Below, piece by piece: positions 26,276-34,777 of a stretch of 64,000 bases of DNA. The stretch is from Planctomycetota bacterium (GTDB taxonomy: Bacteria > Planctomycetota > UBA1135 > GCA-002748355), in NCBI GenBank assembly GCA_020638795.1, contig JACKHW010000006.1:310001-374000 (forward strand). The letters run 5' to 3'. The notes under the pieces were generated by a model, which was not told where the DNA came from, ran no database searches, and was given only the letters and a program-made list of their open reading frames with translations. The translations under genes and the position numbers were made by a program. Numbering within the stretch: the first letter of the stretch is position 1; every line of letters starts with the position of its first letter.

Positions 26276-27031
26276 ATGGGTAACAAACGAGTCACGAGTA
26301 AGTCCAAGTCGGGAACGGCGACAGCGGTCGCGACTCCGAAGGCCAAGCCGGTGGCCAAGAAACCGGTGCCGAAGAAGTCGACAAAGACATCGAAGCCGGC
26401 CAAGAGTTCCTCGCCAGCGAAGGCAGCGAAACCGGCCAAGGACGCATCTGTTCGCGCCAAGGTGAACAAGACGACAGTCGGCAAGACGTCGGTCACGACG
26501 AAGAGTTCGAAAATCGCTGCCGAGGACACGCTCGAGCAGATCGAGCGCATGTTGCGCGGCAAAGCCGGCGTGACGAGTTTCGACACCTTCGGTTGTATCG
26601 GTGAGTCCGAGGAAGATTACTTCGTGACTCCAGCGCCGGGCGAGACGTTCGGCCGTTGTGGAGGTCGCGAAATCACGTCCAGGATGGAGAAGCGTGTCTG
26701 CGACAAGCTCTCCGATGCAGGCGTCGCCCACTGTCATCGACCGCGGCGGTACGAGGTGAAGGTGGAAGACACCAAGATGGCGGCCTATTCACCCTGCATC
26801 GCGCTTCGCGGGCGTGGGCGAGAAGGCAAGACGTCGATCCTCGAAGTCATGGCTGATGTCGACATCGCACACGTGCGCAAGTTGCAAGCCTTCCGACGCC
26901 TCTATGAGGCCGAGTTCCACGTGACATTGGTACTGCCCGGACATGTGCTCGACGAAATCGAGAGGGACAGCTTCGACGAAGCGGTCATGCCGTCCGAACT
27001 CGGCAGCCTCGTCGCTCGCCTCGCCGAATAG
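26276..27031 (+). CDS. Lysine/alanine/proline-rich-tailed protein with nuclease-like C-terminal domain (unassigned)
   Basis: 251 residues. Residues 1-80 are a low-complexity basic tail (KPAKSSSPAKAAKPAKD type, histone H1-like), expected to bind nucleic acid. Residues about 90-251 form a globular domain with HCHRPRRYEVKVEDTKMAAY, then a strand-turn-strand GREGKTSILEV and KLQAFRRLYEAEFHVTLVLP. The order of strands, the GKTSILE segment and the FRRLY helix recall PD-(D/E)xK endonuclease-like folds, but the expected Asp is not obvious (SPCIAL in its place). Nuclease activity is therefore only a suggestion. The gene ends in a clear intrinsic terminator that overlaps its stop codon. Confidence 0.7.
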   Translation: MGNKRVTSKSKSGTATAVATPKAKPVAKKPVPKKSTKTSKPAKSSSPAKAAKPAKDASVRAKVNKTTVGKTSVTTKSSKIAAEDTLEQIERMLRGKAGVTSFDTFGCIGESEEDYFVTPAPGETFGRCGGREITSRMEKRVCDKLSDAGVAHCHRPRRYEVKVEDTKMAAYSPCIALRGRGREGKTSILEVMADVDIAHVRKLQAFRRLYEAEFHVTLVLPGHVLDEIERDSFDEAVMPSELGSLVARLAE

Positions 27032-27044
27032 CGAGGCTTTTTTT
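27018..27044 (+). terminator. Rho-independent terminator
   Basis: GCCTCGC (27018-27024), loop CGAATA, GCGAGGC (27031-27037), followed by seven T residues (27038-27044). The left arm is in the last codons of the upstream gene and the TAG stop lies in the loop region, so terminator and coding end overlap. This is the best intrinsic terminator in the window. Confidence 0.92.
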
Positions 27045-27088
27045 CGTACCCTCTTCCCACCGAGCACGGATTCCTGAACCCCCCGCCG

Positions 27089-29323
27089 ATGACAAGCGCC
27101 GCCGCGTCCCCCGACCTTTTCGATCTCGTGCTCCACGGAGCAGGAGATGACCTCGAACGCAGTTGGAACGAGCGGATGGCAAGCCCCGGTCCGGTCTCCG
27201 AGTTCGTTCCACCGCTGCAGATCCTCGTCGAGACGGGTCGTCGAGAGTTCGCTCGCGAAGCTGGCGCCTCACTCGCGCGCGCGCTGGCCGACAAGAATCG
27301 GGCTGGCGATGCCGTCGGCGTCCTGATACGCCTCGCGTATTGGAAGATCGAGAGCGTGAACGGTCTCGAAGACGTCACGTCCAAGGCGCTGGAGGCTGCT
27401 TTCGGCAGTGAGGACTGGTTCGAGTACGTGCTCGGCAAGGCGAATCTGACACGAGGCCAGAGCGTCGAGTGGCCGGCGTTCCTCAGTCTGGCCGAATGCC
27501 TCGGCTTCACGCCGGGGCGAGTCGTCGAGCATCGGTCGGGCTGGGGGCCGGGGCGGGTCGATGCGATCCACGCGGATGCGGACGAAGTCACGATCGCGTT
27601 CGCGAGTGGACGCAAGCACACCGTGCCATGGCAGACCGCAATCGACACGATGACGGCATTGCCCGAAGAGGATCTGCGCGCGATGCGTTTGCACCACGGC
27701 GTGGATGCTCTCTTCGAGTTCGCGCAGGCAGCTCCGACCGAAATGTTGCGGCGTGCCCTTCGGATCTATCGCGGTAAAGCCAACTCGACCCAAATCAAAG
27801 AACAGCTGCACGAGTCCATCGTTCCCGCCAAGTCGTGGACCGGCTGGTGGAAGAAGGCGAAGGCCGCAGCCGTCGAGGATCCTCTGATCGCCGTCGAAGG
27901 GAGCGCGAGCCGTCCGGTCTTGATGCTCCGCACGAAGGCGCTTTCGCTGACCGACGAGGCGCGCGCCCAGCTCAAGTTCGAGAAGTCCGCACAGTCCATC
28001 GTCGGTGGACTGCGCGCGTACTTCGACCGTGCGACGCGCGACTCGGATCGTGATGCACTCGCCGCCTTCGCGACCGAGCGACTCGATTCGATCGCGCGCG
28101 CAGCGAATGGTATCGAGAGCGCCTACGCCGTGATCTTTCTCGAAGAGATCGGCGCGCTCAGCGTCGAAGAGGCGACACCGCTCCTGCGGCCATTGTTCGG
28201 CATCCCGGCCACCGGCGACTACGACCCGTCCAAGGTCGAACTGTTCGTGCTCGCGGATATCGAGGATTCGTCGATTCGGTCGCGCCTCGCGTCCCAGCTT
28301 CCGGATGTGCTCGGTCCGAAATGGGTCGATGCGGTCCTCGACCAGTTGGCGCTGCTCTCCGAGCACGGGGACAACGTCGAAGACGCCCTCGAGACACTCG
28401 TCGAAGCTCTACGTGGCGCCGAAGTTCCGGATCGCCTCATGGCGCTCTACGACAAGGTCAATCCGTTCCCGCACAAGCATCCGTTCCTCATCTACGCGTT
28501 GACCAAGGCGTACAGCGAAGGAGCGTTCGAAGGTGCGGGTCGCAAGGCGGATCCCAACATCATCTGCCGCGTGATTCTTCATGCGATGCGCATCGTCTGC
28601 GAACAGCACACCGGTCGACGCCACACTCGCTTGCAAAGTCGAATCCTGACGCTGCTCGCGGGCCGCAAGGGCATCCTCGGGGATCTGCTCGAGACGATCG
28701 ATCGCGGGACGATGTCCTCGGCGATCAACAGCGCGCGTGCCGGCGGTGAGGACTTCCCGCCGAAGGTCATGGCGCAGATCGAGGAAGTCGCGCGTCGCCG
28801 CTTCCCGGACTTGTACGAAGAAGCCGAAATCAACTTCTGGGACGACGACTTCGACATCTTCGTGACGCGCGCAGGGTTCGCGCATCGCGAGGCCGAGTTC
28901 CACAACCTGCGCGATGTCCTGATCCCTGCGAACAGCAAGGCGATCGGGGAGGCCGCATCTCTCGGGGACCTTTCCGAGAACGCGGAGTGGGAGGCGGCGA
29001 TCGAAGAGCAGCGCACACTCACGGCCAGAGCCAGCGAGTGGGAAGAAGAGCTGCAGCGCGCGCGATTTCTCGAGGAAGTCGAGATCCCCGACGAGATCGT
29101 CGCGCCCGGGACCAAGACCACGATCTTGGATCTCGATTCCAAGGAGACCAAGTCGATCCGGATCCTCGGTCCCTGGGATGCCGCACTCGCGGACGATGTC
29201 GTTTCCTACCGCGCGCCGCTCGCCAAGGGGATGCTCGGGTCGAGCGTCGGGGATCACGTCGAGATCGCGCTGCCGAACGGCACCCTCCATCTCGAAATCG
29301 TCGAGATCGACAAACTCTACTGA
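27089..29323 (+). CDS. greA: Long-form transcription elongation factor GreA
   Basis: 744 residues against about 158 in E. coli GreA. The last ~145 residues are the Gre module: GDLSENAEWEAAIEEQ near 626-641, corresponding to the coiled-coil tip whose Asp and Glu act in RNA polymerase backtrack cleavage, then LGPWDAALADDVVSYRAPLAKGMLGSSVGDHVEI, the C-terminal domain that binds the polymerase rim. The first ~600 residues are helical with a basic GRVVEHRSGWGPGRVDAI segment near 145-160 that resembles a small beta-barrel. Chlamydiae also have an approximately 715-residue GreA with an N-terminal extension, so this architecture supports a PVC-group origin. The function of the extension is not established. 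Confidence 0.9.
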   Translation: MTSAAASPDLFDLVLHGAGDDLERSWNERMASPGPVSEFVPPLQILVETGRREFAREAGASLARALADKNRAGDAVGVLIRLAYWKIESVNGLEDVTSKALEAAFGSEDWFEYVLGKANLTRGQSVEWPAFLSLAECLGFTPGRVVEHRSGWGPGRVDAIHADADEVTIAFASGRKHTVPWQTAIDTMTALPEEDLRAMRLHHGVDALFEFAQAAPTEMLRRALRIYRGKANSTQIKEQLHESIVPAKSWTGWWKKAKAAAVEDPLIAVEGSASRPVLMLRTKALSLTDEARAQLKFEKSAQSIVGGLRAYFDRATRDSDRDALAAFATERLDSIARAANGIESAYAVIFLEEIGALSVEEATPLLRPLFGIPATGDYDPSKVELFVLADIEDSSIRSRLASQLPDVLGPKWVDAVLDQLALLSEHGDNVEDALETLVEALRGAEVPDRLMALYDKVNPFPHKHPFLIYALTKAYSEGAFEGAGRKADPNIICRVILHAMRIVCEQHTGRRHTRLQSRILTLLAGRKGILGDLLETIDRGTMSSAINSARAGGEDFPPKVMAQIEEVARRRFPDLYEEAEINFWDDDFDIFVTRAGFAHREAEFHNLRDVLIPANSKAIGEAASLGDLSENAEWEAAIEEQRTLTARASEWEEELQRARFLEEVEIPDEIVAPGTKTTILDLDSKETKSIRILGPWDAALADDVVSYRAPLAKGMLGSSVGDHVEIALPNGTLHLEIVEIDKLY

Positions 29324-29497
29324 GATCTGGTCCGAGCGCCTCGCGGTTCGTCCGCGAGACGCCCGGTGTCGCTTGCACGGGGCCTCCTGTAGGTCGCGGT
29401 GCCACGGGAGTGTCGAGTTCTTCGACGCTCCGCCTCCACCTCTGTCGCGATTCGAGCCGATGGCTTTCTCGACAGGAACGGTTTGGGGGAACCGGAC

Positions 29498-30481
29498 GTG
29501 GGGAAGATTGCGACAACTTGGGGCCGGGTACCTAGCACTCTGTTCGGTGTGTTCTGCTGTGTCGCGAATTCGTGCGCACCGAGCGTTCCGCTCGTCGTCG
29601 AACTCGACACCGAGCCTGCGCCCCGGCGATCGTTTGGGGCTGGCTATACCGAAGACGGCCCTTTGATCGTCGACGGACCCTCGATCTCGACGAGCACGGA
29701 CGGCGGAAGAAACGGGCAGCAGCGCATCGTCATCGCGTGCGATCTCGGCTTACGCGCCTATGTCGCCGATTTGTGCGCGGGGTACTCGGGTCCGTTCGAG
29801 CTGTCCTTCCGTGAAGGGCCGGCCGACGAGTTACGCAACGCGATTCTCGAGACCGTGCCTCGCGAGAGATCTCACTGCGCGCCGCGCGTCGACGCAATCG
29901 TCTCCCGAGAACCACTCACCCACCGCGAGCAGCGCCGGGGACTCCAGGGCGTCGAACTATCACAACGAGCCCTCGTGCCGGTCGTGCACGCATCCAACCC
30001 ACTCGACCGACTCGCATTCGCACAGCTCGGGGCGATCATCGACGGGCGATCGCGGTCTTGGTTCGAGTGGAATCGCAACCCGGCGAGCATCGAAGTCCTG
30101 ACGCTCGATCCATCGAGTTCTCGTCAGACGCGGGAGTTGCAGCGCTTCTGGCCGTCTCGCCAACCGGTGTCGACGCAGGCTTTCGCCAATGATCTGGAAC
30201 TCCTTCGCGCATCCGCGAAGAGGCCGTCTGCCATCGCACTCGTCGATGCAACCGCGATCGACCGCTATCGGCGCCAGCACGAGGCCGGTATTCGCGAGCT
30301 GTCGATCGACAACGTGCCTCCATCAGAAGCGCGCCGCTCGCAGGGCGAGTGGCCGCTTTCGATGACCCTGCGCTGGATCACACGAGTCGACGCCGGGCCG
30401 AGGCTCGCGGCCCTTTCGTCCCACGTCCGGAGCAGGTCGCACGCTGTCACGAATTCCGCACTCGCGACCCCCGGTAAGTAG
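29498..30481 (+). CDS. PstS-like periplasmic-binding lipoprotein (tentative)
   Basis: A GTG at 29498 gives 327 residues. The segment LFGVFCCVANSCAP reads as a signal peptide with lipobox Cys. The frame is open upstream to 29399. Features recalling phosphate-binding PstS-like proteins are the strand PVVHASNPLDRLAFAQLGAIIDGR (equivalent to the 'NP...L...QL..IF.G' motif) and a later VLTLDPSSSRQTRELQRFW helix. Residues are Arg-rich for a binding protein. The ligand is unknown. No pst transporter genes are adjacent. Without a profile search the family assignment remains moderate. Confidence 0.5.
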   Translation: MGKIATTWGRVPSTLFGVFCCVANSCAPSVPLVVELDTEPAPRRSFGAGYTEDGPLIVDGPSISTSTDGGRNGQQRIVIACDLGLRAYVADLCAGYSGPFELSFREGPADELRNAILETVPRERSHCAPRVDAIVSREPLTHREQRRGLQGVELSQRALVPVVHASNPLDRLAFAQLGAIIDGRSRSWFEWNRNPASIEVLTLDPSSSRQTRELQRFWPSRQPVSTQAFANDLELLRASAKRPSAIALVDATAIDRYRRQHEAGIRELSIDNVPPSEARRSQGEWPLSMTLRWITRVDAGPRLAALSSHVRSRSHAVTNSALATPGK

Positions 30482-30506
30482 TCAGGCGCCGGGATCGCGC
30501 GCGCCG

Positions 30507-31316
30507 TCAGAAGTAGATGCCACCGCCGACCATGAAGCCGCGCAGCGTGAGATCGCCGAGGTACTTCTGGTTGTCGTCCGCGACCCCTTCGACATCGAGC
30601 GAGATGTATCGGTAGCCCGCGAAGAGTTCGACATGGTCGATCGGCCGGAAGCGCGCGAGCACTTCGATGTCGAGCACGGTTCCGTCGATGTCCTGGACGT
30701 TCGCCTTCATCGCGCCGACATCCGCGACGATGTCGAAATAGCCGAGGTCGACTTCACCCTGAACGAAGATGAGGGGGACCGGCGCTTTCGCGTCGAGGCT
30801 CTCTCGTAGGGACGGCACGGCGAGGCTGTACGCGTCGAGCTTCAAATCGATGTAGTCGGCGCCGACACCCGGCGAGATGCGCACGGGCCCGAGATCGAGC
30901 AGATCGAAGAGGATCGCACCCTTGAGGTTCGTCATCTCGAGAGACGACTGGATCGGCGTCGACAACGGGATGTCCCCGAACTGCACGCTGAGCGCGCCGC
31001 GACCCGTCTGGTCGATTTGGAAGCCCGAAGCTACGAGACGCCCCACGACGACTTCGGCCTCGACGCGTCCGAACGGACTCGACATCGCGTCCTTCAGCCC
31101 AAAGCCCTCTTCGACATCGACCCGCTGCGGCGGGATCGTCGAGGTCGACGTCGGCGTCAGCCCGATGTCGCCCGTCAGTTCGAGGCTCGTGTAGCCAGCG
31201 TCGACGTTGATGCCGAGGCCCGAGCACGATGCCAGCATCGCGATCGTCACCGCGATCACGAGCGTGAGCGACGCGCGCCCGCGTGCGCGCGAGCGAGAAG
31301 GGATGGGCGCTTCCAT
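30507..31316 (-). CDS. Outer-surface lipoprotein, predicted beta-rich
   Basis: 269 residues from the ATG at 31316 (MEAPIPSRSRARGRASL). The signal TLVIAVTIAMLASC ends in a lipobox LASC. The mature part alternates short strands and turns (SLELTGDIG, VEAEVVVGRL, GADYIDLKLDAYSL, HVELFAGYRYISLDV) and ends in a strand with terminal aromatic YF, as do many outer-membrane barrels. The FAGYRYISLD motif is common in OmpW/porin-like barrels. A lipobox on a barrel protein is unusual but known. It converges with the gene at 29498 and lies 124 bp downstream of the nucleotidyltransferase gene. Confidence 0.75.
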   Translation of the reverse strand: MEAPIPSRSRARGRASLTLVIAVTIAMLASCSGLGINVDAGYTSLELTGDIGLTPTSTSTIPPQRVDVEEGFGLKDAMSSPFGRVEAEVVVGRLVASGFQIDQTGRGALSVQFGDIPLSTPIQSSLEMTNLKGAILFDLLDLGPVRISPGVGADYIDLKLDAYSLAVPSLRESLDAKAPVPLIFVQGEVDLGYFDIVADVGAMKANVQDIDGTVLDIEVLARFRPIDHVELFAGYRYISLDVEGVADDNQKYLGDLTLRGFMVGGGIYF

Positions 31317-31440
31317 GCGAGACTCCTGATGGGAAAGACACCATCTCATCGGGTTCTCGGCCGCACGCCTTGACTGCATTCGGGAAGAGTTCGGCAGGGT
31401 TGCCGCGCTCGAGCTAGTGAGCTTCCTACTGAAGTGAGCC

Positions 31441-32052
31441 TCAGTCGGATCCGCGATCCTCGTAGCGGCGCCTGTATGCCTCGAAATAGGCCGTGAATGT
31501 GGCGAGCGTATCGCAGTTCTGGCGGACACCCGGATCTTCGACCTCGACCGCGGCACGACCCTTCGTATCGAAGAAGTCTCGCAAAGTCGCGCCGGAACTC
31601 GTGAACTCGAGCAGGTGCTCGCGCGCTCCCTCCGAGATCACGATCGGGTGCCCACCACGGCCTTCGTATGTCGGCGTGCGGCATGGCCCGGGTGCATCGA
31701 GCAGTGCGTGCAGAGTCGCGGGTTCGACGAACGGATGATCGACCGGCCACACGACCCAAGCCTCAGGAATCTCGTCGATGGCGGCCGCGCCGATGGTCAA
31801 GCCATGTCGAATCGATGCAATCGGTCCTCGCGATCGCTCGTCTTCGGGCACCACGAGCACACGAGCGACCATTTCGGGCAACTCGGATGCGAGGGACTTC
31901 GAAGTGCAGACGATCACGTCGCAGCTTCCGGCACTTGCTGCGTTCGCCACGATGTGCTCGATGGCCGTTCGGTTTTCGATGCGTAACAGGGCTTTCGGCG
32001 TGCCCATGCGCGTCGAGTCCCCGGCCGCGAGGACTACCGTGACGAACGTCAT
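31441..32052 (-). CDS. MobA/MocA-type nucleotidyltransferase
   Basis: 203 residues. It begins VTVVLAAGDSTRMGTPKALL, the LAAGxSxRMGxPK nucleotide-binding signature of the NTP_transf_3 family (MobA, MocA and relatives). The metal-binding Asp lies in VVWPVDHPFV near 100. HPIVIS near 135 is typical of MocA-like proteins. Members add GMP or CMP to molybdopterin or activate sugars; no other molybdenum cofactor gene is in the window, so the substrate is open. It lies 11 bp after the flavin reductase gene and is the probable last gene of the pdx-pyrE operon. Confidence 0.85.
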   Translation of the reverse strand: MTFVTVVLAAGDSTRMGTPKALLRIENRTAIEHIVANAASAGSCDVIVCTSKSLASELPEMVARVLVVPEDERSRGPIASIRHGLTIGAAAIDEIPEAWVVWPVDHPFVEPATLHALLDAPGPCRTPTYEGRGGHPIVISEGAREHLLEFTSSGATLRDFFDTKGRAAVEVEDPGVRQNCDTLATFTAYFEAYRRRYEDRGSD

Positions 32053-32063
32053 GATCGCCCCCG

Positions 32064-32540
32064 TCAGTACGAGAAACCGTGCTTCCGCACGTGCACGATC
32101 GGTGCGCCTTCGGCCAGCATGTTTCCATCGAGGATCTCACCGACGATGATCCGGTGCTTGCCCACGGAGCACTCGGTGAGCTTGCGACAGTCGAGCCACG
32201 CGAGGCTCTCGGTGAGATACGTGCCTCCCTGAGGTGACGTCGCGATCTTCGAATCGCCGAACGGGTCCGTCGCGTTCTTCTGAAAGAATGGCTTCATCAA
32301 GTCGTGCCGCAGCTCGGGCAGGATGGAGAGCGTGAACTGCCCATCGGATGCCTCGAGCGCATCGAGTGCGGCTCGCGTTTCCTCGATCGCGACGGTGACT
32401 GCCGGAGGCTCGAACGACGCCTGCATGACCCATGACGCAATGAACGGGACAACGGTCGGCGCGCGGCCGCATACGCAGACGAAGATGCCACTCGGGATTC
32501 TGCCGAGTGCGCGCCCGACAGCGTCACGATCGAAGCTCAT
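32064..32540 (-). CDS. Flavin reductase-like domain protein
   Basis: 158 residues starting MSFDRDAVGRALGRIPSGIF. The start ATG overlaps the pyrE TGA (ATGA), which fixes it. The family pattern is a G(R/K)xPSG(V/I) N-terminus, then WVMQASFEPPAVTVAI near 37-52, FTLSILP near 69 and a DCRKLTECSVGKHRIIVGEI block near 117-136, as in flavoprotein monooxygenase reductases (HpaC, RutF-like) that bind FMN or FAD. The electron donor and partner oxygenase are not evident. It is translationally coupled to pyrE. Confidence 0.85.
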   Translation of the reverse strand: MSFDRDAVGRALGRIPSGIFVCVCGRAPTVVPFIASWVMQASFEPPAVTVAIEETRAALDALEASDGQFTLSILPELRHDLMKPFFQKNATDPFGDSKIATSPQGGTYLTESLAWLDCRKLTECSVGKHRIIVGEILDGNMLAEGAPIVHVRKHGFSY

Positions 32541-33121
32541 GCGTGCCCTCGGAGTTCGCTGAGCTTGAAGATCGGCCTGACGTCGAACTCCTTGCGGAAC
32601 GACTCTCCGTCTTCGTCTTCGCGGTCGACGAGTGCGAGGACGCAGACGACTTCGGCCCCGGTTTCGCGAACGGCTTCGATCGCTTTCCGTGAGGATCCCC
32701 CGGTCGTGATCGTGTCCTCGACGATCGCGACGCGACTCTTCGGACCGAGTTCTCCCTCGATACGACTGCCGGTGCCGTGCCCTTTCGCCTCCTTGCGGAC
32801 GAGGAACGCGTCGAGCGGACGATCCCGCAGCCAGGACAGCGTAGCGATGGCCGCTGAGATCGGGTCTGCCCCGATGGCCATTCCCCCTACTGCAGTGATG
32901 CCATCGATCGTCTCGAGATCGTCCAGCAACAAGGACGCGAAGAGGAACAGACCCTCGGGATGCAGCGTGATCCGCTTTCCGTTGATGTAGAAGTCCGAAC
33001 GCTTGCCCGACGCGAGCACGATGTCGACGCCGTCCTTGTAGGCGCGCTCGCGCACGAGAGTCAGGAGACGGGAGCGTGCCGCGTCGCGGTCGTAGGTGAG
33101 TCTGGATGGATCGAACGGCAT
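32537..33121 (-). CDS. pyrE: Orotate phosphoribosyltransferase
   Basis: 194 residues from the ATG at 33121. It converts orotate and PRPP to OMP in pyrimidine synthesis. Motifs are LASGKRSDFYINGK near 36-49, which binds orotate and phosphate, VRKEAKGHGTGSRIEG near 108-123 with the catalytic Lys/Arg loop, and the PRPP signature VAIVEDTITTGGSS near 131-144. The length is normal. It follows the dehydrogenase-like gene by 35 bp and overlaps the flavin reductase gene by 4 bp. Other pyr genes are absent from the window. Confidence 0.95.
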   Translation of the reverse strand: MPFDPSRLTYDRDAARSRLLTLVRERAYKDGVDIVLASGKRSDFYINGKRITLHPEGLFLFASLLLDDLETIDGITAVGGMAIGADPISAAIATLSWLRDRPLDAFLVRKEAKGHGTGSRIEGELGPKSRVAIVEDTITTGGSSRKAIEAVRETGAEVVCVLALVDREDEDGESFRKEFDVRPIFKLSELRGHA

Positions 33122-33156
33122 CTCGTCGGGGGCTCTGGGCTTGGCACGGAGGTCGA

Positions 33157-34155
33157 TCAGCGCAACAGGTGCGGCGGAGCGACGTCGAGCATCGTACGCA
33201 CGCCGGGGGCGGCTGCGACCACACTCTGGATCCCGTTGACGAGAATCGCGGCTGTCGCGAAGTCCCCGGAGGTGCCCCCGGGAATGCGCAGCTCGAACGG
33301 CGGTGTCGAATCGAACACGAACGCGTCGTGCGGATCCTCGCAGCCGACGTACATGCGAAGGTCCATCTCGACGAGCTTCTTGCCGTTCTTGGCTCCGAAG
33401 CCCGTGTTGTGGATGCCCGCGACGCGGCCGGCGGGGACCTCGAGATACTCGGTCTTCTTCGTTGCCGTGGCGAGGATCGGTCGTACGTCCTGCTCGATCG
33501 TGTCGAGGTCGAAGCCGAGCGCGGCGCCGAGCAACGCGATCGACTCGCGGAGGCCGATGTGCCCGAGCTTGCCTGCCTGCGCAAGGCTGCGGAACTCTCC
33601 TTCGTCCATGCCGGCTCCGATCTTCTTCTGGAACGGCAGTCGCCTGGTCGTGGCATCGACGTAGCGCCGACACGTGACGTGGCGGACGTCGTAGCACACC
33701 GACGATGCAAAGGCAGGCAACGTGTCCATGACGAAGCCCGGGTTGACTCCGGTGCCGAGGACAGACACGCCGCGCGCCTTTGCGCGAGCGTCGAGTTCGG
33801 CTGTCATCTCCGGTTGCTGGAGCGTCGGCCACAACATTTCTTCGGTCGAAGTGATGATGTTGGCGCCACAGTCGATGATGACCTCGAGTTGCTCTCGTAC
33901 GTTCGGAATGAACGACGACGTGCAGTGCACGACACAGTCGGGCTTCGTCTCTTCGAGAACGCGCCGGGCATCCGAGTCGATGCGAACACCAGCGGCACCC
34001 GCGGCATCGACGACGGCTCCCAGGTCCTTACCCGCGAGTGCCGGGTCGATGTCGATGGCGCCGACGAGTTCGAGAGACGACTTTTGTGCGATGAGCGCGG
34101 CAGCGCGGATACCGATCGGACCGAGTCCGAAACTGACGATACGAAGTGGCTTCAT
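33157..34155 (-). CDS. NAD(P)-dependent amino acid dehydrogenase, 2,4-diaminopentanoate dehydrogenase / DapB-like
   Basis: 332 residues. N-terminal Rossmann fold: IVSFGLGPIGIRAAALI near 5-21, then an acidic end of strand two (GAIDIDP). A catalytic-like region contains STEEMLWP and GTGVNPGFVMDTLP near 135-148, which is the pattern of 2,4-diaminopentanoate dehydrogenases and dihydrodipicolinate reductase-like proteins. The ATG overlaps the pdxT stop by 4 bp (ATGA). Its place between PLP synthase and pyrE is unusual. It could serve a PLP-linked amino acid pathway. The exact substrate is inferred only to family level. Confidence 0.82.
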   Translation of the reverse strand: MKPLRIVSFGLGPIGIRAAALIAQKSSLELVGAIDIDPALAGKDLGAVVDAAGAAGVRIDSDARRVLEETKPDCVVHCTSSFIPNVREQLEVIIDCGANIITSTEEMLWPTLQQPEMTAELDARAKARGVSVLGTGVNPGFVMDTLPAFASSVCYDVRHVTCRRYVDATTRRLPFQKKIGAGMDEGEFRSLAQAGKLGHIGLRESIALLGAALGFDLDTIEQDVRPILATATKKTEYLEVPAGRVAGIHNTGFGAKNGKKLVEMDLRMYVGCEDPHDAFVFDSTPPFELRIPGGTSGDFATAAILVNGIQSVVAAAPGVRTMLDVAPPHLLR

Positions 34156-34760
34156 GGATGTGTGGCCTGCAGCCCGTTACGGGCCTCGCGAGGTTGCTCG
34201 AGTGCGTGGAGGAAGATGTCGAGGACAGGGTGATGTCCATCGAGTTCGGGATGGAACGCGGCGGCGAGGATCGTCCCTTGTCGCACGAAGACCGGGTCGC
34301 CGTCGCGCGACGCGAGAACCTCGACGCCTGCGCCGATGTGCGTGATCCGCGGGGCGCGAATGAAGATGCCGGTACAGTCCGGCATGCCGAGATGTCCTTC
34401 GAGAGGGAAGACTCCCGAGTGGTACTGAGGTCCGTACGCGTTGCGGGAGACGGTTGCGTCGAGAAGGTCGAGACTGTCTTGTTGCGGGTTCTCGACCTGC
34501 TTCGCGAGCAGGATCAAGCCGGCGCATGTCCCGAGCACCGGCAATCCACCGGCGATGACGTCGTGAAGCGCTTCGTGCATCTGCGCGAAGCGCAGCAGGC
34601 GCAGCATCACCGAACTCTCGCCGCCCGGCAGGACGATTCCGTCGAGGTGATCGAGCTCGGTGACTTTTCGAACGCGTGCGGTCGAGACGCCCAGCTCTCC
34701 GAGTGCTGCTTGATGCGCGAGAAAGTCGCCCTGGAGTGCGAGGACACCGACCCTCGTCAT
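34152..34760 (-). CDS. pdxT: Pyridoxal 5'-phosphate synthase glutaminase subunit
   Basis: 202 residues, usual for PdxT. It has VLALQGDFLAHQAAL at the N-terminus, the oxyanion LPGGESSVMLRLL near 45-57, the nucleophile Cys in GTCAGLILLA near 78, and the HPEL catalytic pair near 170. It hydrolyses glutamine and passes ammonia to PdxS. Its gene starts 17 bp after pdxS and overlaps the dehydrogenase gene downstream. Confidence 0.96.
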   Translation of the reverse strand: MTRVGVLALQGDFLAHQAALGELGVSTARVRKVTELDHLDGIVLPGGESSVMLRLLRFAQMHEALHDVIAGGLPVLGTCAGLILLAKQVENPQQDSLDLLDATVSRNAYGPQYHSGVFPLEGHLGMPDCTGIFIRAPRITHIGAGVEVLASRDGDPVFVRQGTILAAAFHPELDGHHPVLDIFLHALEQPREARNGLQATHP

Positions 34761-34777
34761 GCTTCGGCCGTTCGCGG

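Noticed and set aside
26918..26933. GAGTTCCACGTGACAT as a third parS
   Set aside because: Only the left half-site matches the palindrome; the right arm diverges.
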